Below the pieces are notes generated by a model. The model searched no databases, was not told the origin of the DNA, and saw nothing but the letters and a program-made list of their open reading frames with translations. DNA of 21,180 bases from contig JAAURV010000014.1 of NCBI GenBank assembly GCA_012032065.1, forward strand, positions 1 through 21,180. The letters run 5' to 3'. This DNA is from Hyphomicrobiales bacterium. GTDB taxonomy: Bacteria; Pseudomonadota; Alphaproteobacteria; Rhizobiales; Aestuariivirgaceae. Position 1 is the first letter of the stretch. Each line of letters begins with the position of its first letter. Shown in pieces: positions 5,533 through 15,660 of this stretch. Made by a program: the position numbers and the translations under genes.

Positions 5533-8385
5533 TCAGCCGCCCGCCATCTTGGCCTTGAGCGCGCCCAGAACCGCAAATGGCGAATCGGGATCGATGGGCT
5601 TCTCCGGCTTCGGCGGCCGCTGCGGCCGTTCCGGAGGCCGGGGCTTCTCCTCGGGCCTCCGATGCTCCTTGCGGGGATGCCTCGGCCTTTCCGCCTTGTG
5701 CTCATGCTTGTGGCGGAAGGGACCCGTATCCTTCGGCCACCAGACTTCGATTTCAGTTTCGACGGCTTCGGCTGGACTGGGTTCAACGGCGGCCGGCGCT
5801 TCAATGGGCGTGGCAATATCGGCGGCGTTGACAACGGTATCTTCGGCGCTGACCTCGAGCGTCTCTTCCACGGTTTTTCCGCTTCCGCCGGAGTTTCCGG
5901 TTCGGCGGGAGCAAGAGGCGCCACGACCTTGACCATCTTCTTCTGCATGCGGAATCCGAGGCTCCGCAGAATGCCCTGGAATTCCTCGCCCGAGCAGCCG
6001 ACGAGCGACATCATGTCCGGCACGATAGTGAAGCCACCGCCTTCAACCGAGCCTGCGGGCCGCGGCTGTTCCGGAAAGCGCGGGCGCCAGAACACACGTT
6101 CTCGGATCAAGTCCGCCAGCCGCTCCAGCATATCGACGCGGACCACCCGGTTGCCACAAATCCGGAATCCGCAAACACCATAGAAACCCACCGGCGTCGA
6201 GCGGTCGAACGCCGCCGAAGTCAGCCCTTGTTGCGGAGGCGTGGGTATCGCGAGAAGGTCAAGCTTCTTCTGCTGCGCCCACAAAAGCAATCTCAACTCG
6301 GAAGCCGCGGGTTTCAACAGCACCGGCGCAAAGAGATGAAACGCGCCGAAGCGAACGCCGAGTGTGCGCAGTTTCGCGCGATCATCCTGGCTCAGCGATT
6401 TCACGTCATCCGCCACTTGCTCGCGCGGCAAGACGCCAAGCGTTTCGACGAGGCGGAAGGCAATGCCCCGCGCCAGCCCTTCAAGGCCCTCGCTTTCCTC
6501 AAGCTTGACCAATGGTTCGAGAACAGCTGCGATATGCCGATCGAGAAAGCGCTGCAACCGCGCTTGCACCGCCTCGCGATCCGATGCCTGAAGCTGATCG
6601 CCCGACAGCACCGAAACCAAAGGCTTCAGCGCCGTGGCGCCCAGTTCGATCTTGCCGACCTCGGCATGGTTCCACACGAAACGGCCATCGAGGCCGAGCT
6701 TCAATTCGGTATCGGGCGAAACCGCGAGCGCCCTGGCGCGGTTGCCGATTTCGGAAGCCACCGCCTGCACCGCCGCCGCCTTGAGAACCCGCGCCTCGGC
6801 GCCTTCGCCCGATCCATCGGCGATGAATGCGAGGCCCTTTACGCGGCCCACATACTCACCTTCCACATGGATCGCGCCATCCTCCTCGACTGTCGACATC
6901 AACTCTTCCTTCTGGGCCAGGCGTTTCATCAGCACGCTGGTGCGGCGGTCGATAAAACGCTGTGTCAAGCGATCATGCAAGGCATCCGATAGACGGTCTT
7001 CTATGTCGCGCGTGCGGTTCTGCCAATGGGTTGAATCCGTGAGCCAGCCGGAGCGGTTGGCAAGATAGGTCCAGGTGCGGATATGGGAAATGCGCGTCGA
7101 TAATGTGTCGATATCGCCATCGGTGCGGTTGCAATGGCTGAGCTGGCGCTGGAACCAGTCTTCCGGAATGGCGCCGAGCGGGCTCTTGAGAAACTGGAAG
7201 ATGCGCGCGACCAGATGGGCGTGTTCGGCATTCGAGATGTTCCGGTAGTCCGGCACCTGGCAGATGTCCCAGAGCAATTCCACATCATCGCGCGATTTCG
7301 CAAGCGCGTGACATCGCCGTCACGCGCCACGCTTTCGAGCGCCAGCACATCGGCGCTTGCCTGCGCGCGGGTGAGTCCCTGCTGCTGCGGCAATCGCGAG
7401 AGGCTCTGGCGCAGAGCATCAATCGACGCGAAATCGAGATCGCGATTGCGCCATTGCAGCATGCGCACGCTCTCGAAATTGTGGTTCTCCAATCGGTCGA
7501 TGGTTTCCTGGTCGAAAGGATCGGCCTCGCCGGTGACGCCGAAGGTGCCGTCGTTCATGTAGCGCCCGGCACGTCCCGCAACCTGGCCGAGTTCGGCGGG
7601 CGAGAGATGACGGTATTGGAAGCCGTCGAACTTCCGCGTCGCGGCGAAGGCGACATGGTCAACATCCATGTTGAGGCCCATGCCGATGGCATCGGTGGCG
7701 ACGATGTAGTTGACGTCGCCCGATTGATAGAGGGCGACCTGCGCGTTGCGGGTGCGCGGACTGAGCGCGCCGAGCACCACAGCAGCGCCGCCGCGCTGGC
7801 GGCGGATCAACTCGGCAACCGAGTAAACCATTTCCGCCGAGAAGGCGACGACGGCCGAGCGGCCGGGAAGCCGCGTGATCTTCTTGGGGCCGGCATAGGA
7901 GAGTTTGGAAAAGCGGGGCCTGGCCACGAATGTCGTCTTGGGCAGAAGCTGTTCCACGATGCCCCGCATGGTTGCGGCGCCAAGCAGCATGGTTTCCTCG
8001 GTGCCGCGGCGATGCAGCAGGCGGTCGGTGAAGATGTGGCCGCGTTCGAAATCGGCGCAGAGCTGGATTTCGTCGATCGCCAGGAACGGAACTTCGACCT
8101 GCGGCGGCATGGCCTCGACGGTTGCAACCAATAGCGCGGGGCTGCCGGAATGATCTTTTCCTCGCCGGTGACAAGCGCCACCGCCCCTTCGCCGACCCGC
8201 GCCTTGACCCGGTCGTAGATCTCCCGCGCCAGCAACCGGAGCGGCAGGCCCATCATGCCCGCGCCGTGGGCAAGCATGCGCTCGACGGCGAGATGCGTCT
8301 TGCCAGTGTTGGTGGGGCCGAGAACGGCCGTAACGGTGCGAGGGGATGGCATGGGGATCAACGGTTCAATTGGCGGCTCGCGCAT
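5533..8385 (-). CDS. Suv3-like DEAD/DEAH-box RNA helicase, three apparent frameshifts
   Basis: A superfamily 2 helicase of the Suv3/Ski2-like type, predicted to unwind RNA during turnover. It is assembled from four frame segments. The first gives VTAVLGPTNTGKTHLAVERM (motif I, GPTNTGKT) to EEKIIPAAPRYW. The second gives DEIQL (motif II), FSAEMVYSVAELI, VATDAIGMGLNMDVDH and GQVAGRAGR (motif VI). The third gives LLWDICQVPDYRNI through the Suv3-type C-terminal region to MMSLVGCSGEEFQGILRSLG. The fourth is a proline- and lysine-rich tail ending ALKAKMAGG. Single missing bases near 8128 (GGG to GG), 7301 (G) and 5874-5878 (A6 to A5 on the coding strand) restore one frame. The start is the ATG at 8385 or the one at 8352 (MPSPRTV). 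It heads the helicase, S4, fdxA, carD block. Confidence 0.88.
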
Positions 8386-8571
8386 TAGGGGTCAAGCGGG
8401 CCGGAAAAGAGATTTTTCGAGAGCGTCACAATATGAACATAATCAGATAATAGATTTGTTTTCAGAACACCGCGAAAGGCCCGCAACGCACAATGATCTT
8501 GTTTCTGCTACTCTCGCTCCTCCTCTTCGCCACCCTGGCCCTAGGGCGGCAAATCCAAAGGGAGCCCCTCC

Positions 8572-8921
8572 ATGCCCGCCATCAACCTCGCCCGGAAGCT
8601 CGAAAGCTTCACCGATCACTGGTCCCCCGGATCGTGGCCCGCTACAACGGCAACGAAGTGATGGTGGTGAAGGTAAGCGGCGAATTCGTCTGGCACTCCC
8701 ATCCCGATACCGACGATTTCTTCCTGGTCCTGAAAGGCAAGCTCACGATCAAACTCCGCGACGGCGATGTGACCTTGGGCCCTGGCGAACTCTACGTGGT
8801 CCCGAAAGGAGTGGAACACTGCCCGGTGGCGGAAGAGGAAACCCATCTCCTCCTGATCGAGCCAACGGGGACGCCGAACACCGGCGACGAGGCAACGGCG
8901 GCGAGGAAGGTGGAGGTGTGA
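8572..8921 (+). CDS. Small cupin-domain protein, one apparent frameshift
   Basis: A single-domain cupin of about 116 residues with unknown substrate. From the ATG at 8572 (AAAGGGAG 7 bases upstream) it reads MPAINLARKLESFTDHWSP. One missing C in the run at 8624-8628 then shifts the frame. The rest follows: RIVARYNGNEVMVVKVSGEF, VWHSHPDTDDFFLVLKGKL, PGELYVVPKGVEHCP, LLLIEPTGTPNTGDE. The HSHPDTDDFF and PGELYVVPKGVEH blocks are the two cupin metal-binding motifs (H, H, E/D, H). It stands alone and diverges from the helicase gene. A relic of a close paralogue lies at 2651-2722. Confidence 0.82.
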
Positions 8922-8969
8922 GGGCTCGGAGCGTCCTTGCAGGCCAATTGCGCCCAAGCTGATCATGGC

Positions 8970-11482
8970 TCACTCCCGCGCCACCACCGTATCGTAGAGG
9001 CCGTAGTGCGATAGGCCTTGGTGGCTCTCTATGCCCGTGTATTTGAGGGATGCATCCTCGTAGCGGCGGAAGGCGAAGACGGCGGCGTTCATCTGTTCGG
9101 TGTTGAACACCTTCAGGGCAACCAGCAGGTTGAAATCCTTCACCGTCAACCCGGTCACGGTCTTGAACAGGCCCGCCTCGATCTTGGTGATGACATCCTT
9201 CAGCGTATTCTCGCGGTAGTCGGTCAGGTACATGAAGGCCGGAATGCGGGTAGCGAATTTGATCAGCTTTTCCTGAACCTCTTTCCGCAAGGATTTATAC
9301 TTCCGTTCCTCGTCCGTCAGCTGCTTCTTCTGCTTCTCGGTCAGCTCCTTGTCCTTGGCCTTGTTCTTCAGCGCTTTCACCTTCTCGCTCTTGTTGATGA
9401 TCAGTTCGAGGACATTATCGCCCAGTGAGCGCCAGCCTTCGATGCGCCGCACGGCTTCCATGGCTTCGGGGCTGTTCAACACGCGCCGCAGCGTGTCGTT
9501 GTCGACATTCACCAGCAGCGCCGATTCCCATTTGCGCGCCAGCAGCGTGGCGGAGGTGCCCGCCATGGCGATGTCGAGAATGCCGCCCGCGTCGATCTGC
9601 GTCATGTTGGCGCCGTCGAAAGCCAGAACGGGCAGGAACGACACGAGGTCCCTCACCGCGGTCTCGGGGTTCTTCGCTTCGGCGGCAAGGCCGATCCCGT
9701 ATTCCGCAAGTTGGCGCAAGGCGCGCGTCGGTGCGAAGTCGAAAACGAAACACACGGGCTTGAGGACTTCCTCTTCATTCGGATTGTCGCCATTCGGATT
9801 CTTGATCGACCACGGCGACTGCACGCGGAATGCGGCCTGAAAATAGGTTTCCGGCGATTGAAGATTTCGCAGCATCAAAATCGAGGACCACTGCGCAATG
9901 GTCACGCCGGTGGTGAGCTTGCCGCAGGAAAGCGTGATGGTCTTCGTATCGAAGCCGCTGCCGATGGCCTTGCGCACGGGTGGCAGTGCGTTCAGCCCGA
10001 TACCTGCGTCGGCGCCGCCGCGCGGACAACATTATACCCGTGCCAAAACACATTGTGCTTCTCCGCCAGCAGATTCGCCATGGCGTGACAGGCCGCGACA
10101 TTGGGCAGGAACCAGAAGGAATGCTGCATGTAAGGCAACAGGCGCACATCGGAATAGGGAAACGGCGGGCGTGTTCCGGTCTTCAGGCTTTCCACGGTGT
10201 TCGGCACATATTGGCCGCGAATGATGTCGAGCCACTTCTGCACGTCGCTCGCGTGTTTGAAGGCCGCTTCCTCGCCATCGCCGGAGGCCTCGAAGAATTC
10301 ATTGAGATCGAATTCGTCGAACTCGCCGCCGCTGGCGATGGCCAGAATTTCCTCCGGCATCCGGTAGGTCAAGAGCCGCACTTGCGGCAGCGCGCCATAG
10401 GGGTTCCACAAGCCGGGGTTCTCGGCGGCGAACACTTCCTTGGCCCGCTGTTCGTCCGTGTAGGTCCAGTTGAAGATTTGCTCTTCGATGAATTCGCCGG
10501 TGGAGAGCGCCTTGAACGGCGTTCCCGACAGATAGAGATAGGCCCTGGTCTTGATCGGAAGGATTTCCGTCGAAAGCCCCGCAAGGTCCTCGTTCACGGT
10601 CTCCAGCGATCTCGAATATTCGAGCTTCTTCTCTTCCTCCTCGCTTTCGAACAATTCCTTGGCGGTGTCGCGCCAGGCGCCGAAGTGATATTCGTCGAAC
10701 ACCACCAGGTCCCAGTTCACCCTGTGCAGCCATTTGTTTTTGGATTTGATGTTGCCGCCATCGCGGCCCAGCAAATCCTGAAACGAGCCGAAATAGACCA
10801 GCGGCTGGCCGTTCTTGACCTTGGTCGGGTCATTGTCGTGGGAGTTGCGCGAGAGATAGCGCCAGCCGTCGAAATCCTTGTGGTTCTCCAAATCCGTTTT
10901 CCACGCATCCTCCACGGCGGGTTTGAAAGTGACGACGAGAATGCGCTTGGCGTCCATCCTCTTGGCCAGCTGATAGGCCGTGAAGGTCTTTCCGAAGCGC
11001 ATCTTGGCATTCCACAAAAAGCGCGGCACGGCGTTCTTGTCCTCCGCCCAGCGCGAGCGGAAATAGTCATAGGTCACCTTCACCGCGTCCTTCTGTTCGC
11101 GGCGCGGTGGAAAGGTCTGGTCATGGGAGCCGGTGAACTTCTCGCCCGTGCGCAATTCGCTGAGCACAGTGATCACATCCTTCACCGTGCAGCGCATCCA
11201 TTCCAGCGAAGGGTTCGCGAGCTTCTTGTTCCGAAGCGCCGCCCGCACCTCGTGATCAGTGAAGATGCTGCCGTCGTCGCGTTCGGCGGGTTCGTCAAGA
11301 TCGATTCGATAATTCGTGATGGCGGCGGTTTTCAATTGCTCGGCAATGCGCTGCTTCACCATGCGCGTGGTTTGGCCAATCTTGAGCAGACCCGCATGAG
11401 CCGTGTCGTCGATGGTGTAGGCGTAGATGCGGGGGCGGGCTTCCGGCTTGGATGGAAGTATGTCGTCGATGGTCTTAGTCAT
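8970..11482 (-). CDS. Restriction-type helicase with GIY-YIG-like N-terminal domain, one apparent frameshift
   Basis: Predicted restriction (R) subunit, about 838 residues. Counting from the upstream ATG at 11491, residues 21-80 (RIYAYTIDD, GLLKIGQTTRMVKQRI, DHEVR) resemble the GIY-YIG-like T5orf172/MUG113 nuclease fold. A superfamily 2 motor follows: Walker A KMRFGKT (163-169), DEYHFG (266-271) as motif II, YLSGTPF (320-326) as motif III, and a motif VI-like AAFRVQSPW after the frame break. A Lys-rich coiled segment follows (KVKALKNKAKDKELTEKQKK). One missing base near 10015-10016 (GGG to GG on the coding strand) joins the halves at VVRAA/GADAGIGLNALPPVRK. ATGs at 11491 and 11482 are possible; both overlap the end of the upstream methylase gene (stop 11475), implying coupled translation. 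It probably translocates on and cuts unmethylated DNA. Confidence 0.85.
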
Positions 11483-13061
11483 CGTCAACATCGTCTAAAG
11501 TCATAGCTCGCACTTGAGTCTTAATGTAAGACTGCTCCTGCGCTGTAAATCCATATTTTGCGTATAGTTTATCGTCAGTCCAAGTTTGGTCCCAATTCTG
11601 CATCGGAACCCAAGCGTAAGTGGAGTGCAACGCGTGTTGAGTTATCTTTCTTTGGGACAAAAGAAAGCGAAAAAATCGAGTTGCGTAGTACGACTGTAGG
11701 CTCTTGGCAGCACTTCTCGAACCAACATGAAAAAACAGGAACGACTGGGTGCAGACCGATGGCGACGAAACAATTAGTGGTTTGCCGACGATCTGATGTG
11801 GAAGTCCATCCCCTCCATTATACGCCTCCGGCACCAGCACTTTCCAAGTATCAATCAGATGTGCGCTCTTGCTTACAATATTTCGTCCAATGTAAGCCAC
11901 TCCACGTTTCATTCTACGAATATAGTGCAGTGGCACATCACCTGATCGCTCCTTTTCATGGTAGCCTTCGAAGTTTGATGCCAAGCCGAACGCTGTGTCA
12001 CGGGTGAGGATCGAGTTAATGGAAGTTTCGCCTCGACCCAACACCTTATGCAGAATCGAAACCGCTCGCGCATCCCTCACAAAAATATCATACTCGTCAA
12101 GTTTGCGCGAAACAGGTCCTAGCACCTCACCACTACGAATTGTGGTCACGTTGCAGTCACCTCGATGCTCCAAGTCCCAGAGGAAATAGCAAACACCTGC
12201 TTTGATCTCGACACCCGGGAATACATCGTACGATGCCGGATAGTCGACTAGTTCGTGCAAGTGGCCATCACCAAGCATCATTCTGCGAAAATCATCAAGG
12301 CCTCTTCCGCCAGCGATCCATCGTGCTGGCATAACCATGCTGAGATAACGCGGCTCAAGCTTTATCGCCTGTTCGACGAACAAGTGATAGATTGAAGAAT
12401 CGCTCGTTCCGCCAGCTCCGCCAGTCATTTGGTAGGGAGGGTTTCCGATGATCACGTCGAACTGCATTTCGTCTCCAAAAAACTCTGCTATCCGTGAATT
12501 GATGTCGTTGGCATGGATGAACGCATATGCATGATTTTCTTGCTCCGTCTTGCGATCAAAAAGTTTTCGCGGTGCACCGCAGTACTCGCATCGTCCGTCA
12601 TTCCACGTGTGCTTTGTTCGTTCAAACCAGATGTTTCCATGGTCGCTCTTGAAACTCTTAGCAATCGAATGCTCGCCCTTGGCATGTTTCGAGCAATAGA
12701 GACTGCGCCGCGCCAAGAGACTTGTGAGTTGCGTGATTGCGATGCCGAAAACCTGTTTGGTGAGGATGTGGTCAACGCGTTTCTGCAGGTCTGGAATCTG
12801 CTGTTCCAGCCCCTTGGTCAGGCGGCTGGTGATTTCGCGCAGGAACACGCCGGACTTGGTGCAGGGATCGAGAAATGTCACCGTCTTGTCGGCCCAGATA
12901 TCAGCTCCGCCGTTGGCTTTGGCCCAGGCTTCGGCCAGCGTATCCAGCATGCGGTTTGCGAATTCAGGCGGCGTGAACACTTCGTCGTTGGAGAGGTTGG
13001 CGATGCAGGTCAGCACATCCGGGTTGCGCCCGCGCAGGGTGAAACTCGCCTTCTCGCTCAT
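11475..13061 (-). CDS. Eco57I-type N6-adenine DNA methyltransferase
   Basis: A 528-residue methylase with an intact frame. EVFTPPEFANRMLD (residues 27-40) is the conserved entry motif. FLDPCTKSGVFLREI (63-77) stands where motif I should be but is degenerate compared with DPACGSG. DVIIGNPPYQM (203-212) is the catalytic motif IV. C123/H126 and C158/C161 (YCSKH...RCEYCG) could form a zinc-ribbon insertion. The C-terminal 300 residues show no catalytic motif and are the likely target-recognition part. The sequence coding for that part is visibly richer in A and T than its flanks. Its ATG overlaps the TGA of the preceding subunit (ATGA), and the next gene overlaps its end, so the three are one operon. 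Confidence 0.9.
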   Translation of the reverse strand: MSEKASFTLRGRNPDVLTCIANLSNDEVFTPPEFANRMLDTLAEAWAKANGGADIWADKTVTFLDPCTKSGVFLREITSRLTKGLEQQIPDLQKRVDHILTKQVFGIAITQLTSLLARRSLYCSKHAKGEHSIAKSFKSDHGNIWFERTKHTWNDGRCEYCGAPRKLFDRKTEQENHAYAFIHANDINSRIAEFFGDEMQFDVIIGNPPYQMTGGAGGTSDSSIYHLFVEQAIKLEPRYLSMVMPARWIAGGRGLDDFRRMMLGDGHLHELVDYPASYDVFPGVEIKAGVCYFLWDLEHRGDCNVTTIRSGEVLGPVSRKLDEYDIFVRDARAVSILHKVLGRGETSINSILTRDTAFGLASNFEGYHEKERSGDVPLHYIRRMKRGVAYIGRNIVSKSAHLIDTWKVLVPEAYNGGDGLPHQIVGKPLIVSSPSVCTQSFLFFHVGSRSAAKSLQSYYATRFFRFLLSQRKITQHALHSTYAWVPMQNWDQTWTDDKLYAKYGFTAQEQSYIKTQVRAMTLDDVDDD

Positions 13062-13713
13062 GCGGCCTCCTGGGGCGCATGTCCTTGGTCGGCGGCGGCG
13101 AGTTCCGTTGCCGTTACCGGCCTATAGTCTTTCACCGGCTTGAAGATTTCGTGCTTGCCCAGTTGGGCGAAGAGCGAACCCTCCTCGGCAAAGCCCGAAG
13201 CACCCGTGAGCACATCCAGCCGGAAATCGCGTCGCTGGAATTTGCCTTTGCCGATATAGCCCCATTCGGCGAAGGTGATGGGCTGGCCCACATAGTCGCG
13301 CATTTTCAGCGCATCGCCATGCACGAGGTTCTGCGAGATCACAAAAGACGCTGAATGATACAGCTCGTCGTCTTCGCCCAAGTTCAGATAGCTGGCGAAA
13401 ATCTCCAGCAGGTTGGCGCGGCATTCGGCGATGTTGTCGGGCAGAAGTTCGATGCCGTAAATGCTCATGATGGCGAGCAACGCGAAGTGGCGCTTCTCGA
13501 ATCCGACTTGCCGTATTTCACTTCGACAGTGGCGAGTTTGCGCTGCAGCACCCTCACCAGAAAATTGCCGCTGCCGCACGCAGGTTCCAGAAAACGCGAG
13601 TCGATGCGTTCGCTCTCGCCCTTCACCAGATCGAGCATGGCCTCGACCATCCAGGGCGGGGTGAAGACCTCTCCGTGGTCGGCCACGCGTTTCTTTGACC
13701 TGATTAACGTCAC
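13058..13713 (-). CDS. Methylase-like subunit with SAM motif but no NPPY, one apparent frameshift
   Basis: About 218 residues when one T is restored at 13500-13501 (TTT to TT on the coding strand). The first part reads MTLIRSKKRVADHGEVFTPP then WMVEAMLDLVKGE, and FLEPACGSGNFLVRVLQRKL, a canonical N6-methylase motif I. The second part reads EKRHFALLAIMSIYGIELLP, DNIAECRANLLEIF, SQNLVHGDALKMRDYVGQP, ITFAEWGYIGKGKFQRRDFR. Where NPPY should follow, none is present, so it looks like an accessory SAM-binding or recognition subunit rather than a complete enzyme. The GTG at 13713 is chosen because GAAGGG precedes it by about 8 bases and family members start MTLIRSKKRV. It is the first gene of the operon and overlaps the next by four bases. 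Confidence 0.83.
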
Positions 13714-14076
13714 GGCCAGCCCTTCAAATGCAACCGCTCATTGTTTCTTCCCGCCGTCTTGCCCAGCCAATACTAGCCTTCGGAGCACGCGGCAGGCAAT
13801 GGTGGCCGGAGCTCAGTTTCGGCAGGGCGCCGCTTAGGTTCCCCCTCACAAAATGGAAATGGACGTGCTCAACTGAGGCAGATTGATGTCGCTGTACGCG
13901 CCCATGGGTTCCAGCTTCCCGCCTTCGCGGAGCAGTTCCTGCATCGTTATCGTGCATGTGATTGCTTCGCAGGAGCGAGGTCGCGGGAATGAAGATTCAA
14001 ATGGATTTTGACTTAAACCGGTAGCCGGGTTTCTAAGAACATAGAAACCCGGCAATGACGTTTGAGAACGGCCTTC
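13714..14076. other. Intergenic region upstream of the restriction-modification operon
   Basis: About 360 bases without a convincing gene. It contains the palindrome at 14024-14053 and must hold the operon promoter, which I could not identify with confidence. A 32-codon frame at 13944-13846 on the minus strand lacks a ribosome binding site and recognisable similarity, and I do not call it. Confidence 0.5.
14024..14053 (-). terminator. Perfect 12-bp hairpin after the M1 peptidase gene
   Basis: GCCGGGTTTCTA (14024-14035) and TAGAAACCCGGC (14042-14053) are exact complements around AGAACA. It lies 24 bases after the peptidase stop. No clear T-run follows on the minus strand, so termination is inferred from stem strength and position. 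Confidence 0.6.
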
Positions 14077-15513
14077 CTAGTCCACCACGTGCCGCGGCCT
14101 CGTCACGCCGGGCCGCGCAACCTGGGCTTTCCTTGCCACGCCGGCGGCAGCACCCGGAAGTGCCGGCACCGCCTGGTCATAGAGCCACGCCATCAGCAAC
14201 GGCCTCACCGACCCGTCGCCTGAAACCCGCTCCGCCGTGCGGATGAAGGTCTCGCTGGTGATGGACCGGCCCCGCCGCTCGCGCGCCAGCGTGCGCAGGA
14301 TCTCGAAGAATTTGGGTGTGCCGACTGTCAGCTCCAGGGCATAGAGCGCAGCCGCACCGCGCAGATAGGTCCGGTCGGTGAACATCTCCTCCGGCGCTTC
14401 CACGACCGCCGGCCCCAGCTGCTCCTGCACCACGAAGTCATAGTTCTCCTGCATCGCCTGCTGGAAGGCTGCGGGGTCGTCGCGATGGTCCCACAGGATT
14501 TCGAAATAGGTGGCTGTGCCTTCGGCGAACCACAGGTCCTCCCACTTCGCGATCGACACCGAATTGCCGAACCACTGATGCGCCATTTCATGCGCCACCA
14601 GCCCCTCGCGCGGCGGATTGGCCCGCTGCGGGAAGGTCGACATCGCCTGGGTCTCGAGCGCGTAGTAGAGTCTCGGACTATCCTGCACGATGGCCGAACC
14701 ATAGCTCGCATAGGGATAGTTGCCGACCAGACCTTCCATCCACCCCAGCACCTCGGCGGCGAGCGCGTAGCCCGCCACATGCGAAGCCGGCAGCCCATCC
14801 GGATAATAGACCCGGACCGGCGTTCCATCCGCCGCGCTTGACGTATTCACGTTGAACCTGTTGACGTGGACGGTGGCCAGCCACGTGGTCATCGGCTGCA
14901 GCATGGCCCAGTTGAATCGCGTCTTGGCGCCTAGACTGAAAGAGCCGAGCGGCGTGCCATTGGCCAGCGCGCGATAGCCCGTCGGCACGGTGATGCCGAA
15001 GGTAAACGTCGCCCGGTCATCCGGCTCGTCATTGGCGGGGAAGAACGAAGAGGCCCCCACTGGCTCGCTCACCACATAGGTTGCGTTCTGATACTTGAAC
15101 CAGCCGAGGAACAGATCGGCGCCGGGCGCTGTTGGATCGGGCAGCGGATCGGGCACGCCCGCGTAGTCGACCCGGACCAGGAACGGCGCACCCTTCCGGA
15201 TCGGCGGCCGCGGCGTGATTTCAATCTTGTCGCCGACCCGCGCGAAGCTGGCCGTATGTCCGTTGATCCGCACCTTCGAAACCTGAAGCGCATGCAGGTC
15301 GAGAGAGAATTTCGAAAGCCGTTCCTCCGCCTTCACCGTGAGAAACGTCTTGCCCGATACGTTGCCGGACACTGGATCGGCATCGAGCTCGATGTGGTAG
15401 TGGAGCACATCAATCCCCGGATTTCCAAACGTGGGGAAAAACGGATCGACCGCGAAGGCCGGAGTTGCGGTCATCAGCGCCAGCGCGCCCAAACCAATCA
15501 AAGCTTTTTTCAT
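14077..15513 (-). CDS. Exported M1-family zinc metallopeptidase
   Basis: A 478-residue aminopeptidase-type zinc peptidase. Residues 1-21 form a signal peptide (MKKALIGLGALALMTATPAFA), so it acts in the periplasm or outside. The beta-rich N-domain runs to about residue 230. The gluzincin site is HEMAHQWFG (H308, E309, H312), with the third ligand E331 in WFAEGTATYFE at the canonical spacing. The substrate-binding GxMEN segment is represented by YYALETQAMS. The chain ends soon after the catalytic domain, shorter than the roughly 850 residues of PepN, and lacks a large C-terminal helical domain. GGAGGCGCTG precedes the ATG. It appears to be transcribed alone. Peptide specificity cannot be judged. 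Confidence 0.92.
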   Translation of the reverse strand: MKKALIGLGALALMTATPAFAVDPFFPTFGNPGIDVLHYHIELDADPVSGNVSGKTFLTVKAEERLSKFSLDLHALQVSKVRINGHTASFARVGDKIEITPRPPIRKGAPFLVRVDYAGVPDPLPDPTAPGADLFLGWFKYQNATYVVSEPVGASSFFPANDEPDDRATFTFGITVPTGYRALANGTPLGSFSLGAKTRFNWAMLQPMTTWLATVHVNRFNVNTSSAADGTPVRVYYPDGLPASHVAGYALAAEVLGWMEGLVGNYPYASYGSAIVQDSPRLYYALETQAMSTFPQRANPPREGLVAHEMAHQWFGNSVSIAKWEDLWFAEGTATYFEILWDHRDDPAAFQQAMQENYDFVVQEQLGPAVVEAPEEMFTDRTYLRGAAALYALELTVGTPKFFEILRTLARERRGRSITSETFIRTAERVSGDGSVRPLLMAWLYDQAVPALPGAAAGVARKAQVARPGVTRPRHVVD

Positions 15514-15660
15514 CAGCGCCTCCGTTTGTGATGACCGAGCCTCGCAAGTTTAGCGCCATTGCGCAAGCGGCCTTCATTTTGGAGGGATGAAGCGCAACGA
15601 TCCCCCTCCTCTTTTCCGCCCCGTCCGCCTAATCATCCGGATAACCTATCCGGACTGGCG

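Noticed and set aside
8423..8451. AT-rich stretch with GATAAT upstream of the cupin
   Set aside because: The -10-like box is good but no acceptable -35 box is at the right distance, so I do not call a promoter.
9980..11506. A 508-codon plus-strand open frame opposite the restriction helicase gene
   Set aside because: The minus strand carries clear helicase motifs. The plus frame shows no recognisable domain and is a high-GC antisense shadow.
13846..13944. A 32-codon minus-strand frame (MQELLREGGKLEPMGAYSDI and onward) before the restriction-modification operon
   Set aside because: No ribosome binding site, no recognised similarity and very short. A controller protein would be expected to be longer with a helix-turn-helix.
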